Part shown: piece by piece, positions 26,950-40,261 of the stretch
Layout of the letters: every line of letters begins with the position of its first letter
Position numbering within the stretch: position 1 is the first letter of the stretch
From: Channallabes apus
Lineage: Eukaryota > Chordata > Actinopteri > Siluriformes > Clariidae
Length of the DNA stretch: 64,000 nucleotides
NCBI GenBank assembly: GCA_030522415.1
Contig: CM060124.1
Span: 29,050,954-29,114,953, forward strand
Direction of reading: 5' to 3'
Program-made: the position numbers and the translations under genes
The notes under the pieces: generated by a model
Seen by the model: the letters and a program-made list of their open reading frames with translations, nothing else
Databases searched by the model: none
What the model was told of the DNA's origin: nothing

Positions 26950-27652
26950 TGTAACGCTTGGATTTTATTAACCGCTTGGTTACAAAAGAACGGATTCGGG
27001 AATGTAAATATGGGCTGTTAAACACTACTTCCAGTATTGCGTAATCGCAGCAGGACAAAATACGACGTGACACAAAACAATTGTAATAAATCAAACCAAG
27101 TGTATTATACAGTGACAAACAGATAAATAAACAAACAAGGTGCACCAAAACCAATATATACAAATATAATACAAATATAAATGGTGTGTGCGGGATGTAT
27201 GCGGGTGTGTGAGTGTGTGTATGAAAGTCCAGTGTCTGAAAAACGGCAATAGGTATGAAAATGGTGAGTTGGAGAGATGGTTCGATCTCACCAGATGACG
27301 ATGGTAGGTCTGGGAGATCGAGAAACGGAAGGAGCTGGGTACTGAATGAAATTATCGACGTGTAATCCACAATCAGGCTGTCAGCTTCGAAAAACATGCA
27401 GCGCGCTGTCCTCATCTCTCCGTGCCGGCTATCTTGCCGGTTCCGGCTTTATGCCGGCACACGTGACCCACGTCACTTCCGGGTTCCCTTGCGTTGCGAT
27501 CGCGCATGCGCGGGAACTTGCCCGGTGACCAAACCACTGTCAATGGGGGAAGAGAAACCGCTAGGGCACACCTTCGGCCACAGGGGAGCAGCATTAGCTC
27601 CACGACCATTTCCCTGTTGTTGAAGGTGACCCTTTTGTGTGGCTGCGCTACA
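26950..27652 (-). mobile_element. solo LTR with TGAT target duplication
   Basis: 703 bp, ends TGTAACG...CGCTACA, flanked by TGAT (26946-26949, 27653-27656). On the minus strand the 5' part is GC-rich with CACGTG, ACGTCA, an ETS-like site and CGCGCATGCGCG (27501-27511), and AATAAA lies at 26964-26969 near the 3' end. This places the promoter and polyadenylation signal in the expected order. Confidence 0.65.
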
Positions 27653-27724
27653 TGATGAACAAACCTTTACACATTGCACGTCAGGAAATCAGGCACAAAA
27701 CATGCAATTAGGCCATTCCATCCA

Positions 27725-28014
27725 GCCATCCATCCATGAACCTCTGTAGTCTGACTAGGGGCCATGTAGCCCAATGGTGATCATTGTATTTATTCCCGTT
27801 ATCACGACTATTGTGGTAGAACCTCCGGTCAACATTTACACACATTCACACAATATGGGCAATCTGGGAATTAGCCTAATCTGCATGTCTTTGGACTGTA
27901 AGAGGAAACCAGAGAACCCAGGGGAAACCCACAAAGCATGGGGAGAACATGCAAACCAAGGTGGGAATCAAACTCCATACAGTGAAGGTGCTAACCACTA
28001 CGTCACCATGCTGC
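27725..28014 (-). mobile_element. diverged SINE copy
   Basis: CTGCATGTCTTTGGACTGTA, GGGGAGAACATGCAAACC and GTGCTAACCACTACGTCACC mark body and head on the minus strand. Confidence 0.7.
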
Positions 28015-28019
28015 CTATT

Positions 28020-29960
28020 AGATCAATATATTTAGACACATAGCTAAACGTTTCGTGTATGCATCCAGGGTTCGTTTTCTATTTTATGTTTGTATCCAGC
28101 ACACGACAGTCCTGCAGGGCTGCTGCTCTCGATCCATTCGTGCCTCAGGGTTTCCAAAATTCGTCCAATTTGCTTCCAGCAGTCGAATCGATTCAGAGTC
28201 GGTTTACTGCTACTAAACCTTTTGATCGGACTCTAAATCTAAATATACTATTGGCAAATAATGGTAAAGTGTGGGAGAAGTAATTAAATAAACAAATGAA
28301 TAAGGAACACGGAAGCCATCCTCGTCAGCAGTGGCACTTCTGCGTCAAGGACGGCTCCATAAACTCCAGCTCTAATAAATGCACATGGACTCGAGGCAGA
28401 GCACAGCTGGAATCCCTGATTACCCTAACACTCCACAGCTGGCAGAGCTACACTGGAGAAATAAAAGCACTGCTTGCCAAAGGGAAAGTCAGATGTTGTA
28501 AGGAATTATAGAATAAAAGGAAGATAATAGTGGAGTTCCTCTTACTTCATTTCTTTATAGGATGTCTAACAGCGTGTTACTCCTTTTACACAGCAGCATT
28601 GTACTATTAGCCCATGTCATCATTTTTTTTATCTGTACTGCATGTGATACACCAAATGAAAAAAAATGAATGATATCTTTATATTTGTAAGGTTTTGGGC
28701 TCTCCTGGTCCAGCAAAGGATTGTGGGTAGCGACAAAAAACTGAATTCATCACAAAATTGACCTTCTCATAAATTTCCTTGTTGACTTAACAGGTGTTTT
28801 AATGAAGTATGTCACTAGCTCACCTATAAATCCACCACACGCACAGATAGAGATAGAGAGGGAGAGAGAGAGAGTTCTCTGGATTCTGATTGGTCTTCGA
28901 CAGTTGTTCACACACGCTCAATGCTTGATGTTTTCCTAGAACAGCATCACACCTAGTATTTAACTTCACAGCTACGATTCTGCAAATGCATAACGTTCAG
29001 ATTGTCTATTAAACATTTCAGGCACACAGCAGTAGAAATGACGATGGCCATCTGCAGCTGAGTGGTGTGATTATACTAATGGGAAATGAAGATCTAATAG
29101 AATTACTATGTTAGAGAGAGGGAGAGAGAGTCTGAAACGTGTCCATCACTCACGGTTCACCTCTACACTCAAACGCATCCGACAAGGGCGAACGTTTCAA
29201 AAGCTTCATCAGCAGTTTCTGTTTGATTCTGCTTTAATAACCTTGTTAGAAGTGCACAAGCTCATCTGCATAGACGCGTTCATAAACCGTACAAAGTGCT
29301 AGTGTGGCATCACCGGGTGCTAGTCGATGCTAGTCGAAGTGTCACATGTCAAAGACGCGAGTGGGTGTGGTCTAAGCAAGAAGATCGAGCTGTTTTACTT
29401 AAACACTTCCTCAACCTCAGCTACGTCACTCGAGTGCGGTTCACGAGCTGTCTCAATGAGACGCCCTGTCTCTCTAAGCATGGCTTCAAACCTACACACT
29501 CGATTAGATTCTATGATCTGCTTTAAAAATCACTTGAAATAATGAGCAGGAGTCCACAAACGAGAGGGGAGGATAAACCGAAAGGGAGCGTGTGTGTGTG
29601 TGTATGTGTGTGTGTGTGTGTGTGTGCAAGCCATCTGTATGTCTCCTCTTTGCCAAAGCTGTATTCAGCCTCTCCATCACATCACGTCTCTGCCTGTTCC
29701 TGCCAAACCGACACTGATCTCCAACAGCAGTGCCCGCACCTCCCGCTATCGCACCTCGTACCTGACTAGATTACCTCTGGATCATCATTTAGCAAGCCAC
29801 ATACAGGACTCTGTTCAAACACAGCTGGAGAGCTGGCCTGCTGTTTGTCCAATTCTAAAACTGGATGAAAGGACGTTTTCCTTTTAGCAGCATAGACGTT
29901 AAAAAAATTCTTGTTTAACAAGCAAAAGCCAAATGTGGGAAACTTTCCAGCTTACTATTC
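28020..29960. other. intergenic
   Basis: No element recognised apart from a (GT)n run near 29590-29627. Short frames have no recognisable protein features. Confidence 0.45.
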
Positions 29961-30055
29961 ACTAATAGATAAATGATACCGTTATGATCAAGTCCAACAA
30001 AGCTTCCTGTTGTTCTCCAATTTTATGGTTTGTTGCCTTAGATACAATATAAAGT

Positions 30056-30131
<76 letters not shown>
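30056..30131. repeat. (TA)n microsatellite
   Basis: About 75 bp of uninterrupted TA; likely length-polymorphic. Confidence 0.97.
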
Positions 30132-30135
<4 letters not shown>

Positions 30136-30279
30136 AATAACATAACGCAAGCTAGGTAGCATAAACTTTTCAAAAATCTTGTTTTTGCAGTGTTAAAAAA
30201 TGACCTGAGGCCATAAATAAAAATAAAAAAGTATGTAAACATACTTTGATTTATACATACCAAAAGAAAAGTTGTGGGG

Positions 30280-30442
30280 CTTTGATGATGATGATGATGA
30301 TGATGGTGGTAGTTTTGGTTGGTTGGGCGGTGGCAGTTATGTTGTGGTTAGGTTTGGTATGGGTGGTGGTGGTTTTGGTGGTGATTAATACTGTACATAC
30401 CAAAAGAAAGGTTTTGGGGCTTTGGTGGGGTGGAGTATGCAA

Positions 30443-30484
<42 letters not shown>

Positions 30485-31030
30485 GTGGTGGCAGTTTTGT
30501 TGTTGGTGATTTTTGTAGTGTTGTTTTTTGAGTGGGTGGTTTTGTTGGGAATGGTGGTGGTTTGGGTGAAAGTTGTTTTGGTGGTGGCATTTTTACTGTG
30601 GTTGGTGGTTTTGGTGTGGGTTGGTGGTTTTGGCGATGGAGGTGGTTTGGGTGAAAATGTTGGTAGTTTTGGTGGTTTTGTGTTGGTGGTTTTGGTTAAT
30701 CGTTTTGGTTGGTTTGCTGTTTTTTTGTGTGGTTAGTGGTTTTGGTGGTGATGGTGTGGTTTTGATTGGGTAGTTGTAGTGTGGCGGCAGTTGTTATGCT
30801 GGTGGTTCTGGTGATGATGGTAGTTTGGGTTTGATTGTTCTGGTGAGGGTGGGCATGGGTTTTGGTGGTGATTGTTTTGTTGGTAGTGATGATGGTTTTG
30901 GTGGTGATGGTGGTGTGGGCTTTGATTGTATTGGTTTAGTGATGGTAGTTTTGGTGGTAATGATTGCTTTGGTGTCGGTGGTTTTGAAGGTGGTGGTTGT
31001 TCTGGGGTGGCTAGTGGTTTTTGTGATATG
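30280..31030 (+). repeat. G/T-rich (GGT)(GAT)(TTTTGG) tract
   Basis: About 750 bp in which the plus strand is almost only G and T, built of (GAT)n, GGTGGT and TTTTGGTGG units. A flank ACATACCAAAAGAAA with GGGGCTTTG occurs twice (30255 and 30395), so part arose by tandem duplication. Confidence 0.9.
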
Positions 31031-31840
31031 TGTGGTGTTAATAAGACTGGATTATTGGTCTGTTGGACTAATAATTCGTCCACTGTCCGTTGCCAGCTGG
31101 CTGGCTTAGATTTTTCATCTATTGAAAATGATAACATGCACATAAGCCTCCAGTTAGGAACCACACAGTGTAACTACACACATATCTTGCTGTTTTTGTG
31201 AAATAGGTACCTCATACACAAAGAAAAAAAAACGATGGGGTATCTGCGTATTTGTATTCATTCCGTCTCTCCGTCTCTCTCTGTGGATCTGCCAGCGTGA
31301 CCTTCAAGCTAGGAGGAATGCTAAACACTGTGGCTCTGACGCTACGCCCTGTACTGTGTCGGTGCATAGAGACGACTGATTTAGATGATCACATCCCTCA
31401 GGAAATTTTCCTGAACAGAGACAAACTGCTGCAATTAAGTTACAATGAAGGAGAGCAGAGCGGAGGGATGTTCTGTGCAGTACTTGTATGAAGCACTGGA
31501 AATAAATCTCTCCATAGCGTAGCTCTTAGCCATATCTGTGATACATAGGAGGTAAATACTATGTAGTATGTGTTAGATTCCAGGGTGAAGTTTCTTTCTA
31601 ATGATTTTGTTACGTTCTCCGTCACAGGAACATCACATGGCCGAACAGGGTTCCTCCCGGTCACCTGAGCATCAGCGGCATATACAGTACGTACAGCAGT
31701 ACCCCCGTTACTCATATAGTTTAACAAAGTCCAAATGGAATAAAATAAAGTAAAGATGATTTCTATGGTTTATTAAATAATAAAACTTTTAAGTCCCTGA
31801 GGATCAGTCAGGATCATTTGGTCAGGATCACATTTGCCTG

Positions 31841-31874
<34 letters not shown>

Positions 31875-31985
31875 ACATGTCCTTTTATCACTGCAGCCTG
31901 CAGGTCCACTACACACTACATGGTGCGGAATAATCTTCTTTTCTTCCTCACAGCATGCGGCAATCCAGCAGAGCTGATGCTAAAC

Positions 31986-31989
<4 letters not shown>

Positions 31990-32060
<71 letters not shown>
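31990..32060. repeat. (GT)n microsatellite
   Basis: About 70 bp perfect GT. Confidence 0.97.
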
Positions 32061-32066
<6 letters not shown>

Positions 32067-33220
32067 AATCTGGAAACAGCTCCTGTGTGAAGTCGTCCAG
32101 CAGTGAGCTGGCACCTCGAGGCCGTATGCAGAGTTGAATTAATGCAAAAGGATTTCAAACAGAAACTTCATGCATCTATATTCAGATCTCAGACGTAACT
32201 AATTAAGCACTAATCAGTATTTAATAGAGTGGGTGTTACATATGATTTTAACCAGTTTTTTCTAGTGCGTGTAAAATAGAAACTTTTCTTTTTGTAATTA
32301 TTCATTTAACCTTTGCATAAATTATTCTAAAAGGACACGCTGTTATTATATTCATGCATAATTTAAGAGAATATAAGAAAAAAGATGACGAAGACGACGG
32401 TGCACTAATAAACCGAGTTCCTTCTATTACAGTTATCGTCAAAAGACTAACAATTGAAATATTTTATTATATTTTTTTATCGTCACCACGTTCCTCCTTA
32501 TATAAGCACAGCTTGACATGTTCTAAACGAAATCCACATTTTCCTCCATATCAGCGACTGCCAGCAGGTGAGAATGTTGTCATTAGTCTTGTTTTATGCA
32601 AAATCATTAAAAGCTTGCTATCCTCTAATAACAGCTTGGTGTATGTGTTTCATTTATTTTATATAATAAAAAAACTTTGAAGTGGAGCTTGAGCTCAGTT
32701 ACCGGACAGTCACTGGCAGATCGGAGCAAGTCATAAATGTGTAACTACAAACCCATCGTCTGTCGCTTTTGAACCCGAAGGACGGATACAACAGATGGAT
32801 AATCGCTAGGCTGTCAGCATCAGGACCAAATTGTCGTGTTAATGTGTTTTTTTTTTTTTTTTCTTCATCTTTGAAAGCCTTTAATTTCTGTCACTTTTAT
32901 TGTGATTAGTAAATACTTTTGTAATTATTCTAATCAAGCTTCAACAAAACATGGCCACAAACTAACTACAAAAGAAGATTATTAGACTATGAGATGTCGT
33001 ATTCTCTTAATATTGATTTATTTGTTTGTGTCCCAAATTCATTTAGTGAAATCACAGTTTAGTCAACATATACTAAAGCCATTAGATACTGTAACGCATT
33101 ATGAGAATTTGGGTTATTTTACACAATGTTTTGAGGCCACAAGATCATATATTACAGCCATGAGACAATAAACTGTAGCTATAACATAAAATAAATGTTA
33201 GTTTATGAAATACTGTATAC

Positions 33221-33393
33221 ATTCATTCATTCATTCATTCATCTTCTATACCGCTTTATCCTGTATTTTTTTTAGGGTCGCGGGGACCTGGAGCCTATCC
33301 CAGGAGACTTCGGGCACTAGGCGGGGTACACCCTGGACAATGTGCCAATCCATCGCAGGCCACACACACATACACACACTCACACACCCAATC
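33221..33393 (-). mobile_element. SINE, 5'-truncated
   Basis: (ATTC)n tail then CTATACCGCTTTATCCTGTA and GGGGTACACCCTGGACAATG: the 3' half of the same family, minus strand. Confidence 0.8.
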
Positions 33394-33480
33394 ACACTGA
33401 AATATACAGTATAATATAATATATTGAGATAATACGAGATAATACAGTATGTTATAGCTAAGAGAAATAACATTAATGAT

Positions 33481-34534
33481 CAGAGGTGGGTAGTAATGAG
33501 TTACATTTACCCCATTACATTTACTTACAGTAACTTTTTGAAAAAAAATGTACGTGAGTAGTTTTCCTGCAGCATATTTTTACTTTTACTTGAGCAGATT
33601 TGTGAAGAAGAAACGCTACACTTACTCCGCTACATTCGGCTACACTCGACTTTTCTAACCTTTTATTCTACACATTAGATATTCTTGGTTTTTGCAGATC
33701 TACCACGTGACTGTGTTTCACCACTCAGATGTAGCAACAATAATCACATGACTCCGTTTGACCAATCAGCCGCAATAACAATAACCACATGTAGTCAAAT
33801 GACCACACAGATACAGATACGCTGCATAGCGGGAAAAAAATCTTCACAGCCGTGTTCGACAGTGAAGTAAACATGCCGCAATTAGTTTAGCTGTTTTATT
33901 TAATCGTGCAATGTTAAAATATATAATTTGTAAATAAGCTAGAGGCTAAAAAAAATATATGTTTCTTACATTTGTCCTGCTGGACACAGTTTATGGTAAA
34001 GTGAAACGTCTTGTAAACTTGTTCTAATGTTATTTTCTATCTGCTGAGCCATTTGGAGGGAAACTGAATATACGGTATATCTTACATTGGAAATAGTTTA
34101 CACTGTTCAAACATACATATGTTACCTACAGTAGGAATTTGTTTCAAATGCTTTAGTTGTGAAAAATGTGAGATTTGGAAATTTGTGTTTCTTGTTCCTT
34201 AATTAGTTTTTTTAAGTTTTATTTACTTATTTTATTTCATTTATTTCATTATTGGGAAATGTCAGAATTTGTACAGTATTTCATCATTTTGTCTGGCTGA
34301 TTAAATAATAATAAATAAAAATAAATAAATAAATAAATAAATAAAATCATCGGACATTATGATGTAATAGTTACTCAGTACTTGACTAGTCTTTTCACCA
34401 AATACTTTTTTTTACTCTTACTTGAGTAATATTTTGGATGGCCTTTTATCTACTTGACTACTTCAATCTACTTGAGTAATATTATTTTGAAGTACAGGTA
34501 CTCTTATTTGAGTACGATTTTTGGCTACTCTATC
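33481..34534. mobile_element. hAT-like non-autonomous DNA element, 8-bp target duplication
   Basis: 1054 bp. Begins CAGAGGTGGGTAGTAATGAG and ends GATTTTTGGCTACTCTATC; the octamer TTAATGAT flanks it on both sides (33473-33480 and 34535-34542). The ends are imperfect inverted repeats. No transposase. Eight-bp duplication and CAGAGGTGGGTAG start fit hAT. Confidence 0.75.
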
Positions 34535-35689
34535 TTAATGATACAAGATAATATACAGAGTCCGCAAGATAACATATTGAGGTTATGAGGTTATACCATA
34601 CAGTAATGTATATATACAGTTTAAAGAATATGAGATACTCAATTAAGAATATGAGATAATCCATAAATCCATATCCATATCAAATCCATAAGATATGTTG
34701 AGTCAATAGAATATGATATTATAACCACAAGATTAAAGTTCTGCTATAATATACAGATGACATGAGATAGTATAATAAGGGTAACAAGATAATATATGGC
34801 AAATTGTGAGATAATATATTGCGACTATTAGATAATGCATTAATGCCACAAGAATACTGAGGCTATGAGACATTTAGTATGTACAGTAGACATTAGTACT
34901 GTAAGTTCACAAAACAATATATTGAGACTATTATGGTAATATATTGAGATCTTAGATATAATATACTGAGCTCACTAGATAGTATGTTGAGGCTTTTGGA
35001 TATATTTTCATGACTTGGTTTCTGGCATGTCTAGATTGGACACAGTTTTGAATCAGATTGCTTTTGTGAAAACTTGTTTGAAATGTAAATGGAAATAAAA
35101 AATATCTATAATTTATTAGAAAATTAAGTGTCTATGCTTTAAGTGGTCACATGGGTTTATTTATTTATTTATTTATTTTGGTACTATTACTGCTAATGTA
35201 AATGTTGCAGCCTTGAATTTTCTGTGTAGATAAATGTATGTTGTTTTCAGGCAGAGCAGCTGGTTTAAACGTAGTAGAGAAAAGGATAACAATAGTCCCT
35301 GGACCAAGTTGAATGTCTGACGGCACTTTGGGGGGATGCATCAGGACAGGTAAAGCTAGAGGGAATGTACAGGAACAGGGCAATAATTGAGGATTATGGT
35401 GCCTTATGTGAGCCTCTGGCATAGTTACCACTGCAATCCATGCAGATTGATTGACAATGTGTCAGATTTGGGCCACCTGTCTGAACGGAGCCAAATCTGA
35501 CCTGATCACTATCAAATAACAGTGTGGACAGTCAGTCCTAAAGATTAGATTTGTAAAACAAATAAAATTTACCTGCAGTCTGAACAAAGCCCTAGGTAAT
35601 ATATTAACAACCATAGGATAATAAATTAATGTCTCAAGATAATGTGTTGTGGCTATAAGATAATATACCAATATCCTATCCTCCAAAAC

Positions 35690-36330
35690 TCTCACAGCTC
35701 ACTCGAACCCCTGCCATCTGTCAGTGGATCACCAGCTTCCTGACAGGTGGAAAACAGCAGGTGAGGCTGGGTGGAGTCACTTCAAGTTTACGGTCACACA
35801 GTGCTGTTTCTCCCAGGGATGTGCCCTCTGTCCACTTTTATTCTCTCTTAATACCAATGACTGCACATCCAACGACCATGCTGTTAAACACTCCAAGTTT
35901 GCAAATGACACTACAATCACCAGGCTTAAACCTCCCAAAACCTGAAGTGGGAGCAACTCCATTCTCAAAAAACAAAAAAATTAAAATCAGAAGAGGATGC
36001 ATTTTCTGTGAGGAGGTATGGTCAGCCACAGGAACTGCTGAATCATTTTTACACTGCCGTCATCAAACCCGTGCTGTGCACATCCATCCTGGGCTGGTTT
36101 GGACCAGTTACAAAACAGGACAGGAACAGGCTGCGGCAAACAGTAAAAACAGCAGGGAAAAATCACTGCTGTGCCCTTGCCACATCCTCCATGACATGAC
36201 CAGGAAACAGGCAGGAAAAATTACTACAAAATTCTCACACCATTTTCAGCTCCTCCCTTCTGGCAGGCACAACAGAACCCTGGATACCTGGATACCTCGG
36301 AAAAAAAATTGCCAGACATAGGAGTAGATT
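35690..36330 (+). pseudogene. Rex1/CR1-like LINE RT fragment
   Basis: Reads ...SQGCALCPLLFSLNTND and KFANDTTITRL (FADDTT with D to N), then a deletion, then LRRYGQPQELLNHFYTAVIK and ILGWFGPVTKQDRNRLRQ, typical of fish Rex1/Babar. Inserted between blocks of the approximately 20-bp AT-rich tandem repeat. Confidence 0.72.
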
Positions 36331-36370
36331 CTTTTCACATGCTATTACCCTAAAATAGTAAATATCCAAG

Positions 36371-36655
36371 CAGCACGGTGGTGTACTGGTCTTGCACCTC
36401 CAGGGTCCAGGTTCGATTCCCGGCCAGGCTTGATTCCCGTCTCTGTGTCCATGTTGAACATTGCAGGTTCTCCCTATGCTTGGTGGGTTTCCTACAGGTA
36501 CTCTGGTTTACTCCCACAGTCCAAAGACATATAGGTTAGGTTGATTGGCATTCCCAAATTGCCCATAGTGTGTGTGTGAGTGTGTGTATGTGTATGTGCC
36601 CTGCGATGGATTGGCAGCCTGTCCTGGGTAAAGCGGTATAGAAGAGTGAGTGAGT
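36371..36655 (+). mobile_element. tRNA-derived SINE
   Basis: Head GCAGCACGGTGGTGTACTGG, B-box GGTTCGATTCCC, body CCCACAGTCCAAAGACATAT, tail GTAAAGCGGTATAGAAGAG. A short deletion precedes the tail. Confidence 0.82.
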
Positions 36656-37977
36656 AAATATCCAACAAAGGTCTACTGTAGAAACATCAACATGCTTTTC
36701 ACAAGCTTGTTACACCTACTCACACCTATATATATATATATATATATATACTCTAGATAGTGTTCAGTATATTATCTTATAGCCTCAATGTGCGGGTTTA
36801 AGACATGTGTAGCCTCAGTATATTAGCTTTTAGACTTAATATACTATTTGATTCGCCTTAGTATATTATCTTGTAGCCACAATAAATTCTCTCACATCCT
36901 CAGAGCCTTTGAATCCACAGTTGAGGATACAATGTAATGCACTGGAGATAGAGATGATCTATATCAAAGCCATGAATTAACTACAAGATAATGTATTTAG
37001 GGCACAGGATAATGCATTGTGGCTACAAACAAAATTATTAAGGCTACAAGATAATATATGGAGGCTATAAGAGACAGCGGTACCCTGGCATATGAATTTA
37101 ATTCGTCCCAGCAAAATTTCATTTTGTGAAACACATTGTCCCATAGAAAATAATGTAAATGCAGATAAACCACTCCAGCAACCCAAAAATATAACCAATA
37201 TTACCCATTTTCCAACACTGTAATCATATTTTTGCATATCAAAACAATCAAAACATTTTAAAAAGACATGAAAGAAAAAAGAAGTAAAATATGAAATAAG
37301 TAGACAATAAACTTCACTTAACCTTAATTTTAAGTTTGCTTACTTTCTCCTGTATGCGCAACTTCGGTGTTCGGTTTGTTCGCCCGTACTGTATGACAAA
37401 AATGCTTTACATGCCGAGGCAAATTCCTTGACATTTTTCAGTTTGTAAGGTCAGCATTTTTGAGGCGGGGTGATTGTATGCCATTATTGAGGCTACAAGG
37501 TAATGCACTACAGCCACAAGATAATATTGAAGCCACAGAATAATTATGAGACTATGAGAGTATATTGATGTCATAAGATAATACATTGAAACCACAAAGT
37601 AGGGTATAGAGGCTATAAGGTAATATATTGAAACTATGAGATAATATTAAAATGAAAAGATAATACTTTAAGGAAGCAAAATAATACGAAATATTGTGAC
37701 TATGAGATCATATATTGAGGCCACAAGATATGAGATTGCAGATATGGGATAATATACTGTGGCCGAATTATGAGATTTACGTATATATTTACAGTATAAT
37801 ATTGATCTAATATATAATGAAACGATAATTTCATTTAATATGACCACAAGATAATATACAGTAGTAGATTTAGGCTATGATATAAATACTGATGTCATTC
37901 ATTGAGAGCTGTGATATACTTAGGCCAAGAGACAATGTACTGAGGCTATGAGATACTCTGTTCAGACTGTTATAGAA

Positions 37978-37984
<7 letters not shown>

Positions 37985-38041
<57 letters not shown>
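37985..38041. repeat. (TA)n(GA)n compound microsatellite
   Basis: TA run followed directly by GA run. The same TA-then-GA arrangement lies at 13493-13560 next to the intact Tc1. Confidence 0.95.
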
Positions 38042-38103
38042 ATACAGTAAGGACAGTAACATTATACTTGACATGTGTAACTTTCCCCGCGTTAACATAT
38101 TGT

Positions 38104-38281
38104 TGACACTTGGTCCGCACATACAAGCTTGTTACAGGTTTTATGCCGGATGCCCTTCCTGACGCAACCCTCCCATTTTACCCGGGCTGGGGACCAGCGC
38201 TGTATTCAGTGGCTGGGATTTGGGACACTACCTCTCGCATGGCAGGCGAAACACCAACCACTGAGCCATCAGTGCCAAATA
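38104..38281 (-). mobile_element. tRNA-Gly SINE, second copy, degraded
   Basis: Minus strand: GGCACTGATGGCTCAGTGGT, CGCCTGCCATGCGAGAGGTA, then CGGGTAAAATGGGAGGGTTG and GGAAGGGCATCCGGCATAAA. Same family as 48264; the T-arm is deleted. Confidence 0.78.
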
Positions 38282-38639
38282 TCCAGCTTTGAAAATACAC
38301 TTACAGTAAGAAAGTTAATACCATAGTACGTTATTATCAATAAATCTTTAACGCTCAGGGTTGAATCACCACAATAAAGTAATACTTCACTCGTACTATA
38401 GCTTTTCACATTTGTAAATGCAGTAGTTGCCACAAGGTACAGGATTAATTCCCAGGCACGGATTTGATCTCATGGGACTAAACTTAACCGGGTCTCGATC
38501 CATTAATTTGTGGCCATGTTTTATTTAAAACACCACAATGTCACCTCAGAGCCCAAGCGTCCAAGTGTCCAAGCGACCTCATTTAGCAAACACCGTCCAA
38601 ACACATTACTGTACATACTGTACTTGTGAACATTACAGA

Positions 38640-39290
38640 AAAAATAAATAAAAATGAAAGTGATTCAACCTAGAATGAAACTATAATCTATAAAGTATAA
38701 AGGAAACAGTGTGTGTTAATAAATGACTATAAATGAACACTATATAATCGCTTTAGGATGTCAGATAGAGTGTATGAGGACAAACTGCTGGACATCCTGC
38801 TGTTTCGTGTCTCTTGCTGTGAGTGGAGGCCTGTGAACGTGTGATTAGTCCCAGACAAAAAAATGCCCTCCGAGCATAATCACTACGGATCTCAGCAGCG
38901 GGCCATATCGTCAGATTAGTGTAACCGTGCAAGCTGCAATCAGCAAAAAAAATATAAATAAACTAGAAGGAAAAAGAAGAAAAGAAAGTTGAGTAGATTT
39001 CTATACATGTGCAGCTTAGGGCTTTTATCAGCATTAATTAGCATTCTGTTCATTAAGTGCAAAGAAATGGGATTCTCATCTCATCTGTGTTATACCGAGT
39101 TGAGCTTCGAGGGATTTTAAGGTCATGGAGTGTAAGATTCAACCCGTAATGGTTGACTGGAATCTGAATAGCAGATATATGTTAGAGCGGCATAAAAAGA
39201 AACAAGGAAGTTCTTCTCACAATCCAATTATCTTCCCAGCGCTTGGAAAGATTTAACCCAATTTAAGGCAGCGGAATCATCACCATCAGC
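38640..39290. other. intergenic, nothing recognised
   Basis: No repeat landmarks or coding signals seen. Confidence 0.4.
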
Positions 39291-39305
39291 ATCAGTGGTG
39301 CGCTC

Positions 39306-39822
39306 ATGGTGTATCCCAGTTTATCCTCTATACTGGGTTGCAGGGGGGGTCTGGATAATGTCCCAGGAAATTTAGGGCATGGGTGGGGTACAGTACCTCC
39401 TGGATGGGGTGCCAATCTACAGTATCATCGGGCACACACACATACTGGACACACACACACATTCACTCACTATAAACAAATTGGGAACACCAATGTGAAG
39501 TAGCACTTCAACAATCATGACTTTTTGTTTTTGAAAGACTTCTATTCTTCTTGTTGATTCTGCTTGAGAAACACTCACATGAAAGGTGCACATTTCATGT
39601 TGATTGTGATAAGTTGGACTAACAATGTTTATATAGTCAACTGTTCCTGGAGTTGACTAGTGGGAGGGGCCACAAACACTTTAAGAGAAAACACAGAGTA
39701 CCCAATGGAAACCCACCAGACACGAGGAGAACTCCATACACACAGCCCCGAGGCAGGAATCGAACCCAGGAACGTGAATGTGCAAGGTGACCGTGCTAAC
39801 CACTACACCACCTTACTACCCG
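39306..39822 (-). mobile_element. SINE copy split by unrelated DNA
   Basis: Tail half at 39306-39496 and head half at 39680-39822 (…AACCACTACACCACC) of the DANA-like family on the minus strand, separated by about 185 bp with no recognised similarity. Confidence 0.65.
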
Positions 39823-40261
39823 GATGTGAACATCTCAAACCATTTTCTTTATAGACTGATCTCTCGGGTGTTTACTGTAACTTCGAGCTCTCTGGATGTC
39901 AGTTTGTTTCACGGCTGAAGGTGAAGCCCTCAGTCATCCATCCTCAGGAGCTGATCTCCATTCAGTCGCACAGACAAGAGCAATTTAAAGATAGCATCTT
40001 TACCATGAGGACCGGCTCCTGTTCTCTACTAACGCCCCATAAAACACCAGACTGAGGCGAGGGAAGGGCTTCTTTTTATCCTTTTCTCTGTTATACTGAT
40101 AGCCGATGCTATCACTGCGACAAAAAAATAAAAAGCACGCGCTTCCTCTTTCCGGTTTCCGATTAAAGAGGATAGCGTGTGCTAGAAGTGCTTGAGAGTA
40201 GGAGTCATGAGTGTTAGTGGAGACAAAACAGAACCTACGGCAACCAATGGGACCTGCACTC

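Larger units (their letters stand above)
34550..38000. repeat. AT-rich tandem repeat, about 20-bp unit, interrupted
   Basis: Degenerate units like GAGGCTACAAGATAATATAT fill 34550-34990, 35590-35680, 36760-37080 and 37480-37960, with related units also before 33473. The Rex1-like piece (35690) and SINE (36371) lie inside the same field. Confidence 0.8.

Noticed and set aside
26894..27415. 173-codon frame on the minus strand
   Set aside because: Lies mostly within the solo LTR and continues through a TH/CA-rich stretch; no domain recognised.
30422..31164. Open frames in both strands of the G/T tract
   Set aside because: Low-complexity translation (MMMM, VVVL, HHHH) of simple repeats.
35165..35431. 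88-codon minus-strand frame with Pro-rich sequence
   Set aside because: Faintly retroelement-like, but no motif I can name supports it.
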